DNA of 48,728 nt from contig NZ_NEHB01000025.1 in assembly GCF_002127655.1 (NCBI RefSeq), forward strand, positions 47,476-96,203, given 5' to 3'. Below the pieces are notes generated by a model, which was given only the letters and a program-made list of their open reading frames with translations, had not been told where the DNA came from and did no database searches. Source of the stretch: Janthinobacterium sp. GW456P (GTDB lineage: Bacteria; Pseudomonadota; Gammaproteobacteria; Burkholderiales; Burkholderiaceae_D). Each line of letters opens with the position of its first letter. Position 1 is the first letter of the stretch. Shown here one piece after another: positions 30,458 through 38,781 of the stretch. The position numbers and the translations under genes were made by a program.

Positions 30458-31654
30458 TCAAATCACGGCCCCCAGCTTGAAAATCGGCAAATACAGGGCG
30501 ATCACGAGGGAACCGACGAGCACGCCCAGCACCAGCATCAGCGCCGGTTCCAGCAGCGTGGCAAGCGTGGTCACGGTGGCGTCGATGTCCGCCTCGATGA
30601 TCTCGGCCGCGCGCGACAGCATGGCGTCGAGCGCGCCCGATTCCTCGCCGATCAGGGCCAGTTGCGTCAGCAGCGGGGGAAAGACGCCGCTGTGCTCCAT
30701 GGCCAGGGCCAGGCTGCCGCCGGCGCGGATTTCACGCTCGATGCGCGCTGTCGCTTCCTGGTACAGCGCATGGCCGGCGGCGGCGCCCACGAGGCCGAGC
30801 GAATCGAGCAGCGGCACGCCGGCGGCGAACATGGCGGCCAGGGTGCGCGTCCAGCGGGCGATCGCCGCCTTGCGCAGGAGCGGGCCGAACACGGGCAGAC
30901 GCAATGCCCGCAGTTGCGTCTGCCGCCGCAAGGCGGGCCAGCGGCGCCAGGCCAGGTGCAGCAGCATGCAAGCGAGCACGAGCGCCCCCAACAGAGCCAG
31001 CCAGTAATGCACCAGGAAGGCGGACACGCCCATGACTGCAAGGGTAGGCAACGGCAGGGGCGCGCCGAAGCTGTCGAAGACCTGGCGGAAGGCGGGCACG
31101 ACCACGCTCATGATGATGGCCGTGACGACGATGGCGACGAGCACGATGACCAGCGGATACATCAGCGCGCCGCGCACCTGCCGCCGCAAGGCGATGGCCT
31201 TTTCCTGGTGCGTGGCCAGGCGCGCCAGCAAGTCCTGCACGATGCCGGCCTGTTCGCCCGCCGCCAGCAGGTTGCAATACAGCTCGTCAAACAGCAGCGG
31301 GAACTGGCGGAAGGCCTGCTGCAGGCTGCTGCCCGCTTCGATATCATGGCGCAAGTCGCGCATCAGCTCGGTGATCGCGGGTTTGGCGTGGCCCTTGCCG
31401 GCGATGTCGAAGGCGTGCAGCAGCGGCACGCCGGCCGCCATCATGGTCGACAGCTGGCGCGTGAACAGGGCGATATCCTTGTGCGTGATGGCCTTGCCGG
31501 GCGCGCTGCGTGCAGTCTGCACCCGGGTGGCCAGGATGCCCTGGCGTCTTAGCGCGAGCGTGGCCGCGCCGGCGTCGGCGGCGCGCAAGACGCCTTCGGC
31601 CGCCTTGCCATGGCGGTCCGTGCCCTTCCATGCAAAGCGCCGCTCGGCCGCCAT
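30458..31654 (-). CDS. pilC: Type IV pilus inner-membrane platform protein PilC
   Basis: PilC is the polytopic platform that couples the PilB/PilT motors to pilin assembly. The 398-residue protein has two GspF/T2SSF repeats: the first around FTRQLSTMMAAGVPLLHAFD, the second around WTRTLAAMFAAGVPLLDSL, each followed by hydrophobic helices near residues 170-225 and at the C-terminus. ATG 31654 is chosen for its AGGAGG five bases upstream; a GTG two codons earlier would sit on the ribosome site. pilB, usually just upstream, is replaced by an MFS transporter gene. It could be a type II secretion GspF, but the link to pilD argues for PilC. Confidence 0.9.
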   Translation of the reverse strand: MAAERRFAWKGTDRHGKAAEGVLRAADAGAATLALRRQGILATRVQTARSAPGKAITHKDIALFTRQLSTMMAAGVPLLHAFDIAGKGHAKPAITELMRDLRHDIEAGSSLQQAFRQFPLLFDELYCNLLAAGEQAGIVQDLLARLATHQEKAIALRRQVRGALMYPLVIVLVAIVVTAIIMSVVVPAFRQVFDSFGAPLPLPTLAVMGVSAFLVHYWLALLGALVLACMLLHLAWRRWPALRRQTQLRALRLPVFGPLLRKAAIARWTRTLAAMFAAGVPLLDSLGLVGAAAGHALYQEATARIEREIRAGGSLALAMEHSGVFPPLLTQLALIGEESGALDAMLSRAAEIIEADIDATVTTLATLLEPALMLVLGVLVGSLVIALYLPIFKLGAVI

Positions 31655-31696
31655 GTGCACCTCCTGCCGTCACGGTAGCAGCGTCAGGCAAAAGTA

Positions 31697-31709
31697 CCAG
31701 CGGCGCTGG
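31697..31709 (-). terminator. Short hairpin between the MFS gene and pilC
   Basis: Read on the - strand, CCAGC-GCC-GCTGG followed by TACTTTTG lies shortly after the MFS stop. The 5-bp stem and broken T tract make it a weak terminator at best. Confidence 0.3.
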
Positions 31710-31727
31710 CGGCAGGCTTGATATGGC

Positions 31728-33200
31728 TCAGCCTTTCGTGGTTTGCACTTCCGTCTGTACAACGGCCCGGGCCTTCACGTCGGCCGCATCTTCCTCGTCG
31801 CTGTCCGTACCCTTGCTGATGCTTTCGCCATCGTCGCGGCGCAGCGTCCAGAAGGTCAGCGAGGACAGCACCGTCAGCGCGGCCAGGGTGAGGAAGGCGT
31901 GGTGCAGGGCCGTGCTGAGCATGGCGCGGTCCGACTGCGGCATGTCGCCCAGGTACCAGCCCGTGATCAGCGAACCGAAGGCCAGGCCAAAGCTCATCGA
32001 CAGTTGCTGCATCGAACTGGCGATGGTGCTGGCCATGCTCGAATCGGCCTTGTCGACGTCGGCGTACGCGATGGTGTTCATGCTGGAAAACTGCAGCGAA
32101 TTGAAAAAGCCCATGCACAGGCTGATGGCGACGATCACGTACAGGGGCGTGCCCGCGCTCACCTGCGAAAACATGGCGATGGTCACGCCGATCAATACCG
32201 TGTTGACGATCAGCACCTGGCGGTAGCCGAAGCGGGCCAGCACGCGCGCGGAAATGAATTTCATGCCCATGGCGGCCGCGGCCGACGGCATCATCAGCAA
32301 GCCCGATTGCCAGGCGGGCAGGCCCAGGCCCAGCTGGTACAGCAGCGGCAACAGGAAGGGCAGGCCACCCACGCCCAGGCGCGTGACGAAGCCGCCCACC
32401 ACGGAAACGCGAAAGGTGCGGATCTTGAACAGGGTCAGGCGCAGCAACGGGTGCAGCACTTCGCTCGAATGCCAGGCATACGCGGCCAGCAGGCTGATGG
32501 AAAGGAACAGCAGCACGGCAAACGACGTGCCGTCGATACGGTGTTCGCCGAAGATTTCCAGCAGCCACGACAGCAGCGCGATGCCCGTGCCGAACAGCAC
32601 CAGGCCGATCAGGTCCAGCGGACGGGGCTTGTCGCCATAGTAATCGGGCATGTAGCGGTGCGCCAGGTACAGCGCCGCCAGGCCGACGGGCACGTTGACG
32701 AAGAAAATTTCGCGCCATGACAGCCAGTGCACGATCAGCCCGCCCACCGTGGGCCCCAGCAGGGGGCCGATCAGGGCGGGGATGATGACGAAATTCATGG
32801 CTGCCAGCAATTGCGACTTGGGAAAGGTGCGGATGATGGTGAGCCGGCCCACCGGCATCATCATGGCCGCGCCCACCCCCTGCAGCAGGCGCGCGGCCAC
32901 CAGCATGGGCGCATTCACGGACAGGCCGCACAGGATGGAGGCGATGGTAAAGATGGCAACGGCGGCGGAAAACACGCGCCGCGTGCCGAAGCGGTCGGCC
33001 ATCCAGCCGCTGATGGGAATGCACACGGCCAGGCTCAGGATGTAGCTGGTGACGACGGCCTTCAGGCTCAGCGGCGTCACGTTCAGGCTGGCGGCCATGG
33101 CGGGGATGGCGGTGTTGACGATGGTGGAGTCGAGTTGCTCCATGAACAGGGCGGTGGCGACCACCCAGGGAAGGTAGCTTTTAATCGGGGAACTGGTCAT
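31728..33200 (-). CDS. DHA2-family (EmrB/QacA-like) MFS multidrug exporter
   Basis: This 490-residue inner-membrane protein has about 14 hydrophobic helices. EQLDSTIVNTAIPAMAASL in helix 1 (the motif D1 pattern of 14-helix exporters) and GWMADRFGTRRVF (motif A, after helix 2) identify the DHA2 proton-coupled drug exporter family. The C-terminal tail after the last helix is acidic and polar. No EmrA membrane-fusion partner lies next to it, so it may act alone. It is divergent from a LuxR-type regulator gene that may control it. The exported compound is unknown. Confidence 0.88.
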   Translation of the reverse strand: MTSSPIKSYLPWVVATALFMEQLDSTIVNTAIPAMAASLNVTPLSLKAVVTSYILSLAVCIPISGWMADRFGTRRVFSAAVAIFTIASILCGLSVNAPMLVAARLLQGVGAAMMMPVGRLTIIRTFPKSQLLAAMNFVIIPALIGPLLGPTVGGLIVHWLSWREIFFVNVPVGLAALYLAHRYMPDYYGDKPRPLDLIGLVLFGTGIALLSWLLEIFGEHRIDGTSFAVLLFLSISLLAAYAWHSSEVLHPLLRLTLFKIRTFRVSVVGGFVTRLGVGGLPFLLPLLYQLGLGLPAWQSGLLMMPSAAAAMGMKFISARVLARFGYRQVLIVNTVLIGVTIAMFSQVSAGTPLYVIVAISLCMGFFNSLQFSSMNTIAYADVDKADSSMASTIASSMQQLSMSFGLAFGSLITGWYLGDMPQSDRAMLSTALHHAFLTLAALTVLSSLTFWTLRRDDGESISKGTDSDEEDAADVKARAVVQTEVQTTKG

Positions 33201-33256
33201 GGATGCGAGCCTGAGGAGGAGATACGGAGCCGACAGTACGTCGAATTGTCACATAA

Positions 33257-33283
33257 ATGGCGTGGGCGTGCCGCCCGCGCCAT
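33257..33283. repeat. 12-bp hairpin between the MFS and LuxR-type genes
   Basis: ATGGCGTGGGCG and CGCCCGCGCCAT flank TGC, pairing over 12 positions with one G/T-type mismatch. It lies in the leader of the MFS transcript and upstream of the regulator promoter. No T tract is present. Confidence 0.45.
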
Positions 33284-33305
33284 CCGGTCGGCCCTTATTG
33301 CCACG

Positions 33306-33334
33306 TTGACATGACTTTTTCCTGTCAGCACAAT
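33306..33334 (+). promoter_or_regulatory. Sigma70 promoter of the LuxR-type regulator gene
   Basis: TTGACA (33306-33311, consensus) and CACAAT (33329-33334) are separated by exactly 17 bases and lie 36 bases before the ATG. TGACA (33307) and TGTCA (33323) form a small inverted repeat over the spacer. Confidence 0.7.
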
Positions 33335-33369
33335 GCTGCTACCCCGAATGAAAGCGGACCCGTTGCACC

Positions 33370-34341
33370 ATGAGAGAATTGAATCACCTGATCCTGAATC
33401 TGTATGGCAGTGCCCAGGAGTGCACGACGGGCGAGTTCCAGGGGCAGGCGCTCGATATGCTGAGGCAGGCGCTGCCCTTCGATTCTGGCGCCATCATCGC
33501 CGCTTCTTTTTCCCCTGATATGGCGATTTCGCTGCACAGCCTGCACATGTATCAGCAACCGATAGAGAAACTGGCCGACCGCAAGGCGCTCGTCAGTCCC
33601 GATGTCATCCTGGCCGATGCCTGCCGTTCGCGCGGCAACTGCGTGACGATGGCATCGGCCGACATCGACCGGCGCTACCTGGACTTGCATGCTTATTGCA
33701 GAAAATATGCGATTGCCCATAGCATGGTGCTGATTTCGCCGGCTACGCACCACGCCAACCTGGACTTGATTGCCTTGTGGCGGGCAGGGCCGGAACGCGC
33801 GTATTCCGCTGCCGAGATCGAAATGGGTAACCTGCTGTTGCCGCACCTGACCCAGGCGCAAGCGATCAACAGCCGTTTGTTCTGGGCAACGGATGTGCAG
33901 CCGTCACCCGGCAGCGTGCGCTTGCTGGCCAGCCTGAATGGCTGCTTGCAATATGTGGAGCCGGTTGCCATCGACATGTTGCAGCGCGAATGGCCCGAGT
34001 GGGAGCCTCCCATGCTGCCAGCGGAATTTGTCGAGGCACTGCGGCGTCCCGGCCTGGGCCGGTATGCGGGAAAAACCATGAGGGCGCAAGTGACGGAGCT
34101 GGGCGGTTACCTGTATATCCAGCTGGCGCAGCGCCCGGCGGGGCGGCCGCTGACCAGCGTCGAGGGGGCTGTGGCGCGCCTGGCGGCCACTGGTCTCAGT
34201 TATAAGGATATTGCCCGGCAGCAAGGTGTATCGCCGGCTACGGTCAGGAATCAGCTGCACAGCGTGTATGCCAAGCTCGATGTGGGCAACAAGACGGCGC
34301 TGGCCGCGGCGCTGGCCGTACTGACCGAAATGTTGCCGTAG
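33370..34341 (+). CDS. LuxR-type HTH transcription regulator (orphan)
   Basis: The 323-residue protein ends in a GerE/LuxR helix-turn-helix (about residues 265-313): EGAVARLAATGLSYKDIARQ then VSPATVRNQLHSVYAKLDV. The N-terminal 250 residues (starting MRELNHLILNLYGSAQEC) have no motif that I can assign; there is no clear receiver phospho-acceptor set, ATPase P-loop or autoinducer-binding Trp/Tyr/Asp pattern, so it may be a GAF/PAS-like sensor. No luxI homologue is in the window. Neighbours are the divergent MFS exporter and a downstream lipoprotein, with a palindrome between it and the latter. Confidence 0.85.
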   Translation: MRELNHLILNLYGSAQECTTGEFQGQALDMLRQALPFDSGAIIAASFSPDMAISLHSLHMYQQPIEKLADRKALVSPDVILADACRSRGNCVTMASADIDRRYLDLHAYCRKYAIAHSMVLISPATHHANLDLIALWRAGPERAYSAAEIEMGNLLLPHLTQAQAINSRLFWATDVQPSPGSVRLLASLNGCLQYVEPVAIDMLQREWPEWEPPMLPAEFVEALRRPGLGRYAGKTMRAQVTELGGYLYIQLAQRPAGRPLTSVEGAVARLAATGLSYKDIARQQGVSPATVRNQLHSVYAKLDVGNKTALAAALAVLTEMLP

Positions 34342-34346
34342 AAAGT

Positions 34347-34368
34347 CTATAGAACAATTGTCCTATAG
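34347..34368. promoter_or_regulatory. 22-bp near-perfect palindrome, candidate operator
   Basis: CTATAG-A-ACAATTGT-C-CTATAG reads the same on both strands except for one mismatched pair (20 of 22 positions symmetric). It begins six bases after the regulator stop and 88 bases before the lipoprotein ATG. There is no T tract and the stem is AT-rich, so a dimeric protein site is more likely than a terminator. The adjacent LuxR-type protein is the natural candidate, but that is inference. Confidence 0.5.
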
Positions 34369-34455
34369 TAATAAATTCCAGCGGGATCTAGCATGAGTGC
34401 TGTCTTTGCGAGTCCTGTGGCCCGCAATTTGTCCTCGATTCCTGGAAAGTCACTG

Positions 34456-35601
34456 ATGAAGAATGCAATTTCAATCGTTTTGTTGGGCGCGGCTCTGTCC
34501 GCCTGCGGCGGCGGCAGCGATCACGCTGCGCCGGAAGCGCCGGTCACGCCGCCCGTTGTGGTCACGCCTGTCGCCGATCCCGTGACGGTCGCCTCGCAAG
34601 CGGTCGCGGCCCAGGCTGGCCTGGCCGTGATCGCCGGCGCCAATGCGGACGAGACGGTGTATGACGTGGCCGCCGATATCGGCGACACGTGGCGCATCAC
34701 GTTCGACAGCGCAAAGAAAACCTATGCCATCCGCGTGCTGTCGACGCAGTTCGGCTTGAGCGACCGCAGCGGCACGTTCACCGTGTCCACCACTGGCAAT
34801 TTGACCACGTACACGGCAACGGATTTCAGCGTCACCGTGGATGCGCGCACGCGCCTGCTGACAGGAACGGTGAAGCTGGGCAACATGAGTTCCAACGTCA
34901 GCGGCACCGGCTATGCGGTGGGCGACGTGGCCAAGCTGGCCGGCAACTATATCTTCCTGGGCGCCATGCGCAATGCCTCGAACGGCGCTTTCCCTTTCCA
35001 TCCGAAGGGCAGTCTCAAGGTGGCGGCCGATGGCAGCGCGCAATTGTGCAATGGCGGCGTGTTCAATGCACAAGGCGTGTGCTCGGCGGTATCGCCGCAG
35101 CTGGAAGCGGAAAACGCCAGCCTGACCCTGGTCAAGGATGCAAAGAGTGGCCTGATCATCGCCCGCCAGGGCCAGCAGGATTTCGGCATCGTCCACGTGC
35201 ATGCGGGCGACCGCGGGCTGGCGCTGTTCATCGACCGCTACGGGCGCAATCAGGAAAACGTGCTGCGCGTGGGCACCATCGTCGCCGCCAAACAGCAAAA
35301 GATCGGCAGCGAAATCGCCGGCAGCTATGCCTGCGCGGCACCGGGCATCAGCGCGAAAATCGTCGTGGCCGGCAGCACCGCGACCCTGACGAATAACACG
35401 ACCGGCAAGACGCATGTGGAAACCATCACCGCCAACAAGCTGGGCCTGGGCGCGCAGGCCGTCGATTTCGATGGCATCGCCGTATTCAAGGACCCGGCCG
35501 ACGTGCCGGCGGATTACTCGATGTTCATGCCGGTGTCGTCGAGCATGGCGGTCGAGTTTTCGACCGACCGCACGTATATGGGCACCTGCCTGAAAAATTA
35601 A
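34456..35601 (+). CDS. Predicted lipoprotein of unknown function
   Basis: The 381-residue protein begins with a lipoprotein signal (MKNAISIVLLGAALSAC, lipobox LSAC, Cys17) followed by GGGS and a proline/valine-rich linker to about residue 50. The remainder looks like soluble beta-rich repeats, with segments such as GTFTVSTTGNLTTYTATDF, KLAGNYIFLGAMRN and EIAGSYACAAPG. Four cysteines in the mature part (two around residues 197-210, one near 296 and one near the C-terminus) could form disulfides. I do not recognise the family. ATG 34456 has GGAAAG upstream; an ATG at 34393 would add a non-signal extension. It is probably an envelope protein expressed with or under the LuxR-type regulator. Confidence 0.75.
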   Translation: MKNAISIVLLGAALSACGGGSDHAAPEAPVTPPVVVTPVADPVTVASQAVAAQAGLAVIAGANADETVYDVAADIGDTWRITFDSAKKTYAIRVLSTQFGLSDRSGTFTVSTTGNLTTYTATDFSVTVDARTRLLTGTVKLGNMSSNVSGTGYAVGDVAKLAGNYIFLGAMRNASNGAFPFHPKGSLKVAADGSAQLCNGGVFNAQGVCSAVSPQLEAENASLTLVKDAKSGLIIARQGQQDFGIVHVHAGDRGLALFIDRYGRNQENVLRVGTIVAAKQQKIGSEIAGSYACAAPGISAKIVVAGSTATLTNNTTGKTHVETITANKLGLGAQAVDFDGIAVFKDPADVPADYSMFMPVSSSMAVEFSTDRTYMGTCLKN

Positions 35602-35608
35602 GGGCTGC

Positions 35609-35628
35609 GTGTCGGCGTAAGCCGACAC
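35609..35628. repeat. Palindrome between convergent lipoprotein and cobQ genes
   Basis: GTGTCGGC-GTAA-GCCGACAC is a perfect 8-bp stem with a four-base loop, lying in the 32-base gap between two convergent stops. Its TCGGC/GCCGA arms resemble the repeat at 15330-15355, so it may be a short member of the same family. It may protect or end both mRNAs, but no T tract is seen. Confidence 0.55.
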
Positions 35629-35633
35629 CGCCA

Positions 35634-37088
35634 TCAGCGCGGTAATCGTTCCAGCGCGGCCAGCAGCGGTATGGCGGCGTCGGCGATGCGCTCCAGGCTC
35701 GCTTCGCGCAGGGCGGCGGTGTCCACCGTATGGCCGGAGTCCAGCCCGGCCCAGCGCAGCAGCGCCGTACATGCGGCGGGCGTGTCGAACAGGCCGTGCA
35801 TATAGCTGCCCAGGATGTGCCCGTCGCTTGACACCGCACCTTCCGGGCGGCCGCCGATCATGAACGCCGGCTGCGCCAATGCCGCGCCATGCGATACGCC
35901 CATGTGGATTTCATAGCCTGCCACGGGCGCATCGGCCGCGCCGGCAAACGCGCAGTGGCCGTTCACCTGTTCCAGCCGCTTGTCGCTTGTTAATTCAGTC
36001 ACCATGTCGAGCAGGCCCAGCGCCGTTGACTCTCCCGCCATGCCTTCCACGCCCAGCGGATCGCGCACGCTTTGCCCCAGCATCTGGAAGCCGCCGCAGA
36101 TGCCGAGCACCTTGCCGCCGTAGCGCAGGTGCTTCGCCAGGTAGGCGGGCCAGCCCTGCTGTTGCAGCCAGGCCAGGTCGCCGCGCGTGTTCTTGCTGCC
36201 GGGCAGGATCACCAGGTCGGCCGCTGGAATCGGCTGTCCCTGCTGGATGAAGCGCAGGTCGATATCGGGATGGGCGCGCAGCGCATCGACGTCCGTGTGG
36301 TTGCTGATGCGCGGCAGTTGCGGCACCACCACCTTGAAGGCGCCGCGTTCGGCCTGCATCGCTTCGACGGCGTCTTCCGCGTCGAGGAACAGGCCTTGCA
36401 AATACGGCAGCACGGCCAGCACGGGCTTGCCCGTCTGCTGTTCCAGCCACTCGATGCCGGGCGTGAGCAGCGAGATGTCGCCGCGGAAGCGGTTGATGAC
36501 GAAGCCGACGATGCGTGCCCGTTCGCTGTCGGACAAACACGCCAGGGTGCCGATGATGTGGGCGAAGACGCCGCCCCGGTCAATGTCGGCCACCAGGATC
36601 ACGGGGCAGTCGACGGTTTCGGCAAAGCCCATGTTGGCGATGTCGCGCGCGCGCAGATTGACTTCGGCCGGGCTGCCCGCGCCTTCGACGACGACGGCGT
36701 CGTACTGCTGGCGCAAGCGCGCGTACGATTCCAGCACGGCGCCCATGGCGATGGTCTTGTATTGCTGGTAGTCGCGCGCATCCATCTCGGCGCGCACCTT
36801 GCCGTGGATGATCACTTGCGCGCCCGTGTTCGACGACGGTTTCAAGAGCACCGGATTCATGTCCGTGTGCGGCGCGATGCCGCAGGCCAGCGCCTGCAAG
36901 GCCTGGGCGCGGCCGATCTCGCCGCCGTCGCTCGTCACTGCGCTGTTCAAGGCCATGTTTTGCGGCTTGAACGGCGCCACTGTCACGCCACCGCGCTTCA
37001 ACAAGCGACACAGGGCCACGACGACGGTGCTCTTGCCCGCGTCGGACGTCGTGCCCTGCACCATCAGGACGGGGAAGCGTGGCTTCAT
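35634..37088 (-). CDS. cobQ: Cobyric acid synthase (CobQ/CbiP)
   Basis: CobQ uses ATP and glutamine to amidate four side chains of adenosylcobyrinic acid a,c-diamide, giving adenosylcobyric acid. The 484-residue protein has the N-terminal P-loop [10 protein letters not shown] (residues 12-21) and the C-terminal glutamine amidotransferase domain with nucleophile Cys331 in [10 protein letters not shown]. The start at 37088 overlaps the preceding gene's stop (ATGA), ruling out a longer frame that runs into that gene. It is the last gene of the riboswitch-led cobalamin operon. Because it acts on a late corrin intermediate, its presence hints that ring synthesis genes exist elsewhere. Confidence 0.95.
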   Translation of the reverse strand: MKPRFPVLMVQGTTSDAGKSTVVVALCRLLKRGGVTVAPFKPQNMALNSAVTSDGGEIGRAQALQALACGIAPHTDMNPVLLKPSSNTGAQVIIHGKVRAEMDARDYQQYKTIAMGAVLESYARLRQQYDAVVVEGAGSPAEVNLRARDIANMGFAETVDCPVILVADIDRGGVFAHIIGTLACLSDSERARIVGFVINRFRGDISLLTPGIEWLEQQTGKPVLAVLPYLQGLFLDAEDAVEAMQAERGAFKVVVPQLPRISNHTDVDALRAHPDIDLRFIQQGQPIPAADLVILPGSKNTRGDLAWLQQQGWPAYLAKHLRYGGKVLGICGGFQMLGQSVRDPLGVEGMAGESTALGLLDMVTELTSDKRLEQVNGHCAFAGAADAPVAGYEIHMGVSHGAALAQPAFMIGGRPEGAVSSDGHILGSYMHGLFDTPAACTALLRWAGLDSGHTVDTAALREASLERIADAAIPLLAALERLPR

Positions 37089-37882
37089 GGCTGGCGCTCC
37101 TGCCATTGCGCGACGATATCGCTGATCTGTCGCAGCCCTTCGGTAATCGCCGCCGGGCCGGGCGACAGGATGTCGGGCGACTTGATCTCGAACAGCATCT
37201 GGTTTTTCACGGCGGGAATCGCATCCCAGTCCGGGCGCGCCGCCAGTTGCGCCGGCTGGAATTTCTTGCCGCACCAGCTGGCGAGGATGATGTCGGGCGC
37301 GCGTGCGACCACGTCATGGGCATCGGCGATGATGCGTTCCTTCGCGCCCTGCTGCATCGACAATTCCGGGAAGGCGTCTGTGCCGCCGGCGATGGCGATC
37401 AGTTCCGCCGCCCAGCCGATGCCGCTCATCAGGGGATCGTTCCACTCCTCAAAGTAAATCACGGGCTTGCGCGTCCAGCCGACGGCGCGGGCGCGGGCGG
37501 CGGCGATGTCCGCGCGCAGGCTGGCGATCAGCAATTTTCCCGCTTCCTCGCGCTGCACCAGCGCGGCCAGCACGGCGATCATGCGCAGGATGCCGTCGAC
37601 CGTGCGCTGGTTGAACTGGTGCACCTCGATGCCGGCCTTGACCAGGTCGCGGCAAATGTCTGCCTGCATGTCGCAAAAGCCGATCACGAGGTCCGGTTCC
37701 ACTGCCATGATGCGTTCCAGCTTCGTGGAAGAAAAACCGCTGATCCTGGTTTTTTCCTCGCGCGCGCGGGGAGGGCGCACGGTAAATCCCGATATCCCCG
37801 CGATGACGTCCTCGGCGCCCAGCGCGTACAGCGTCTCCACGGCTTCCGTCGACAAACAGGCGATACGCTGGTAGTGACTCAT
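37085..37882 (-). CDS. BtuF-like cobalamin-binding protein without a signal peptide
   Basis: The 265-residue protein has the periplasmic-binding-protein fold of Btu[21 protein letters not shown] at the N-terminus, [18 protein letters not shown] in the first lobe, and [13 protein letters not shown] in the second lobe. It starts directly with the first beta strand: [11 protein letters not shown] has no hydrophobic signal segment, unlike the upstream btuF gene. A frame extending upstream to 37933 does not add one. ATG 37882 overlaps the btuF stop by four bases. It may act in the cytoplasm as a corrinoid carrier or sensor; a function in import is doubtful without export. Confidence 0.78.
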   Translation of the reverse strand: MSHYQRIACLSTEAVETLYALGAEDVIAGISGFTVRPPRAREEKTRISGFSSTKLERIMAVEPDLVIGFCDMQADICRDLVKAGIEVHQFNQRTVDGILRMIAVLAALVQREEAGKLLIASLRADIAAARARAVGWTRKPVIYFEEWNDPLMSGIGWAAELIAIAGGTDAFPELSMQQGAKERIIADAHDVVARAPDIILASWCGKKFQPAQLAARPDWDAIPAVKNQMLFEIKSPDILSPGPAAITEGLRQISDIVAQWQERQP

Positions 37883-38781
37883 TGAGCCGCCTTGTCGGTA
37901 CGGCGCTGGCGTGCCGCTTCCAGCTGTTGGCACATGGCGGCCGTGCCTTCGATCATGCGCGGGCCGGCGCGGTTCAGCAGGTCGCCATTCAGGCGGAACA
38001 GGTTATTCTTGCGTACGGCCGTCATCGACGGGAAGGCGCGCCACATGGCCAGGCCGCCTTCGCTGCGCGGGTCGCTTTTTTCGCTGGTGCCGAAAATGAC
38101 TTCCGGGTCTTCCTGCAGCACGCCTTCCGGCGTGACGACGGGCGCCACCACCTTCATCGCGGCGAACACATTCTGGCCGCCGCATACGCGCATGGAGTCG
38201 CTGATGATGCTCGCGCCGCTCAAGGTATACAAGGGTTTGTCCCACACCTGGTAAAACACGCGCACGGGCGGGCGCTGTGCGTATCGCGCCGTCAGGCCGG
38301 CCAGTGTGGCGCGCAGCTGGGCGGCGGCCGGCTTGGCGGTTTTTTCCGTGCCCATCAGCTGCCCCAGGCGCTCCATGCTGTCGGGGATATCGGTCAGCTT
38401 GCGCGGCTCGCTGTGATAGATCGGTACCTTCAGCTGGCGCAGCATGGCGATCTGGCGCTCGGCGCTGCCGTGCATCCAAACGACGATCAGGTCCGGCTTC
38501 ATGGCGATGATGCGCTCCATGTCGTACTGGCGGTTGTCGCCCACCTGAGGCAGTTTTTTGGCCGCTTCCGGGTAGTCGCTGTAGCTGACGACGCCGGCGA
38601 TCTTGTCGCCACCGCCGGCCGCGAACAGCAGTTCCGTGACGTGCGGCGCCAGCGCCAGGATGCGCTGCACCGGTTTTGCCACGGTGACGGTATTGCCATC
38701 GTCGTCGCGCACCGTGATGGTGGCATGCGCCTGCAGTGAGAGCAGTCCGGCCAGCAGCAGCGATATTTTCAGGATTTTCAT
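37879..38781 (-). CDS. btuF: Periplasmic cobalamin-binding protein of the BtuCDF ABC importer
   Basis: BtuF captures cobalamin in the periplasm and hands it to BtuCD. The 300-residue protein starts with a signal peptide ([20 protein letters not shown], cleaved after about residue 20), then TVTVAKPVQRILALAPHVTE and the two-lobed fold joined by a helix. ATG 38781 is chosen because it overlaps the cobD stop by four bases (ATGA) and begins with the signal peptide; ATG 38793, four codons earlier, is possible. The btuC and btuD genes lie upstream in the same operon. Confidence 0.9.
   Translation of the reverse strand: MKILKISLLLAGLLSLQAHATITVRDDDGNTVTVAKPVQRILALAPHVTELLFAAGGGDKIAGVVSYSDYPEAAKKLPQVGDNRQYDMERIIAMKPDLIVVWMHGSAERQIAMLRQLKVPIYHSEPRKLTDIPDSMERLGQLMGTEKTAKPAAAQLRATLAGLTARYAQRPPVRVFYQVWDKPLYTLSGASIISDSMRVCGGQNVFAAMKVVAPVVTPEGVLQEDPEVIFGTSEKSDPRSEGGLAMWRAFPSMTAVRKNNLFRLNGDLLNRAGPRMIEGTAAMCQQLEAARQRRTDKAAQ

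Noticed and set aside
30257..31552. A 431-codon + strand frame across pilC and the start of pilD
   Set aside because: Antisense shadow with a Gln/His/Arg-rich translation and no hydrophobic or catalytic pattern.
31728..33200. MFS gene as part of the pil operon
   Set aside because: It is on the same strand but 73 bases away and not functionally related; pilC has its own strong ribosome site. Read-through is possible but not shown.
36072..37457. A 461-codon + strand frame across cobQ and the second btuF-like gene
   Set aside because: It spans two real genes in antisense and shows no domain.
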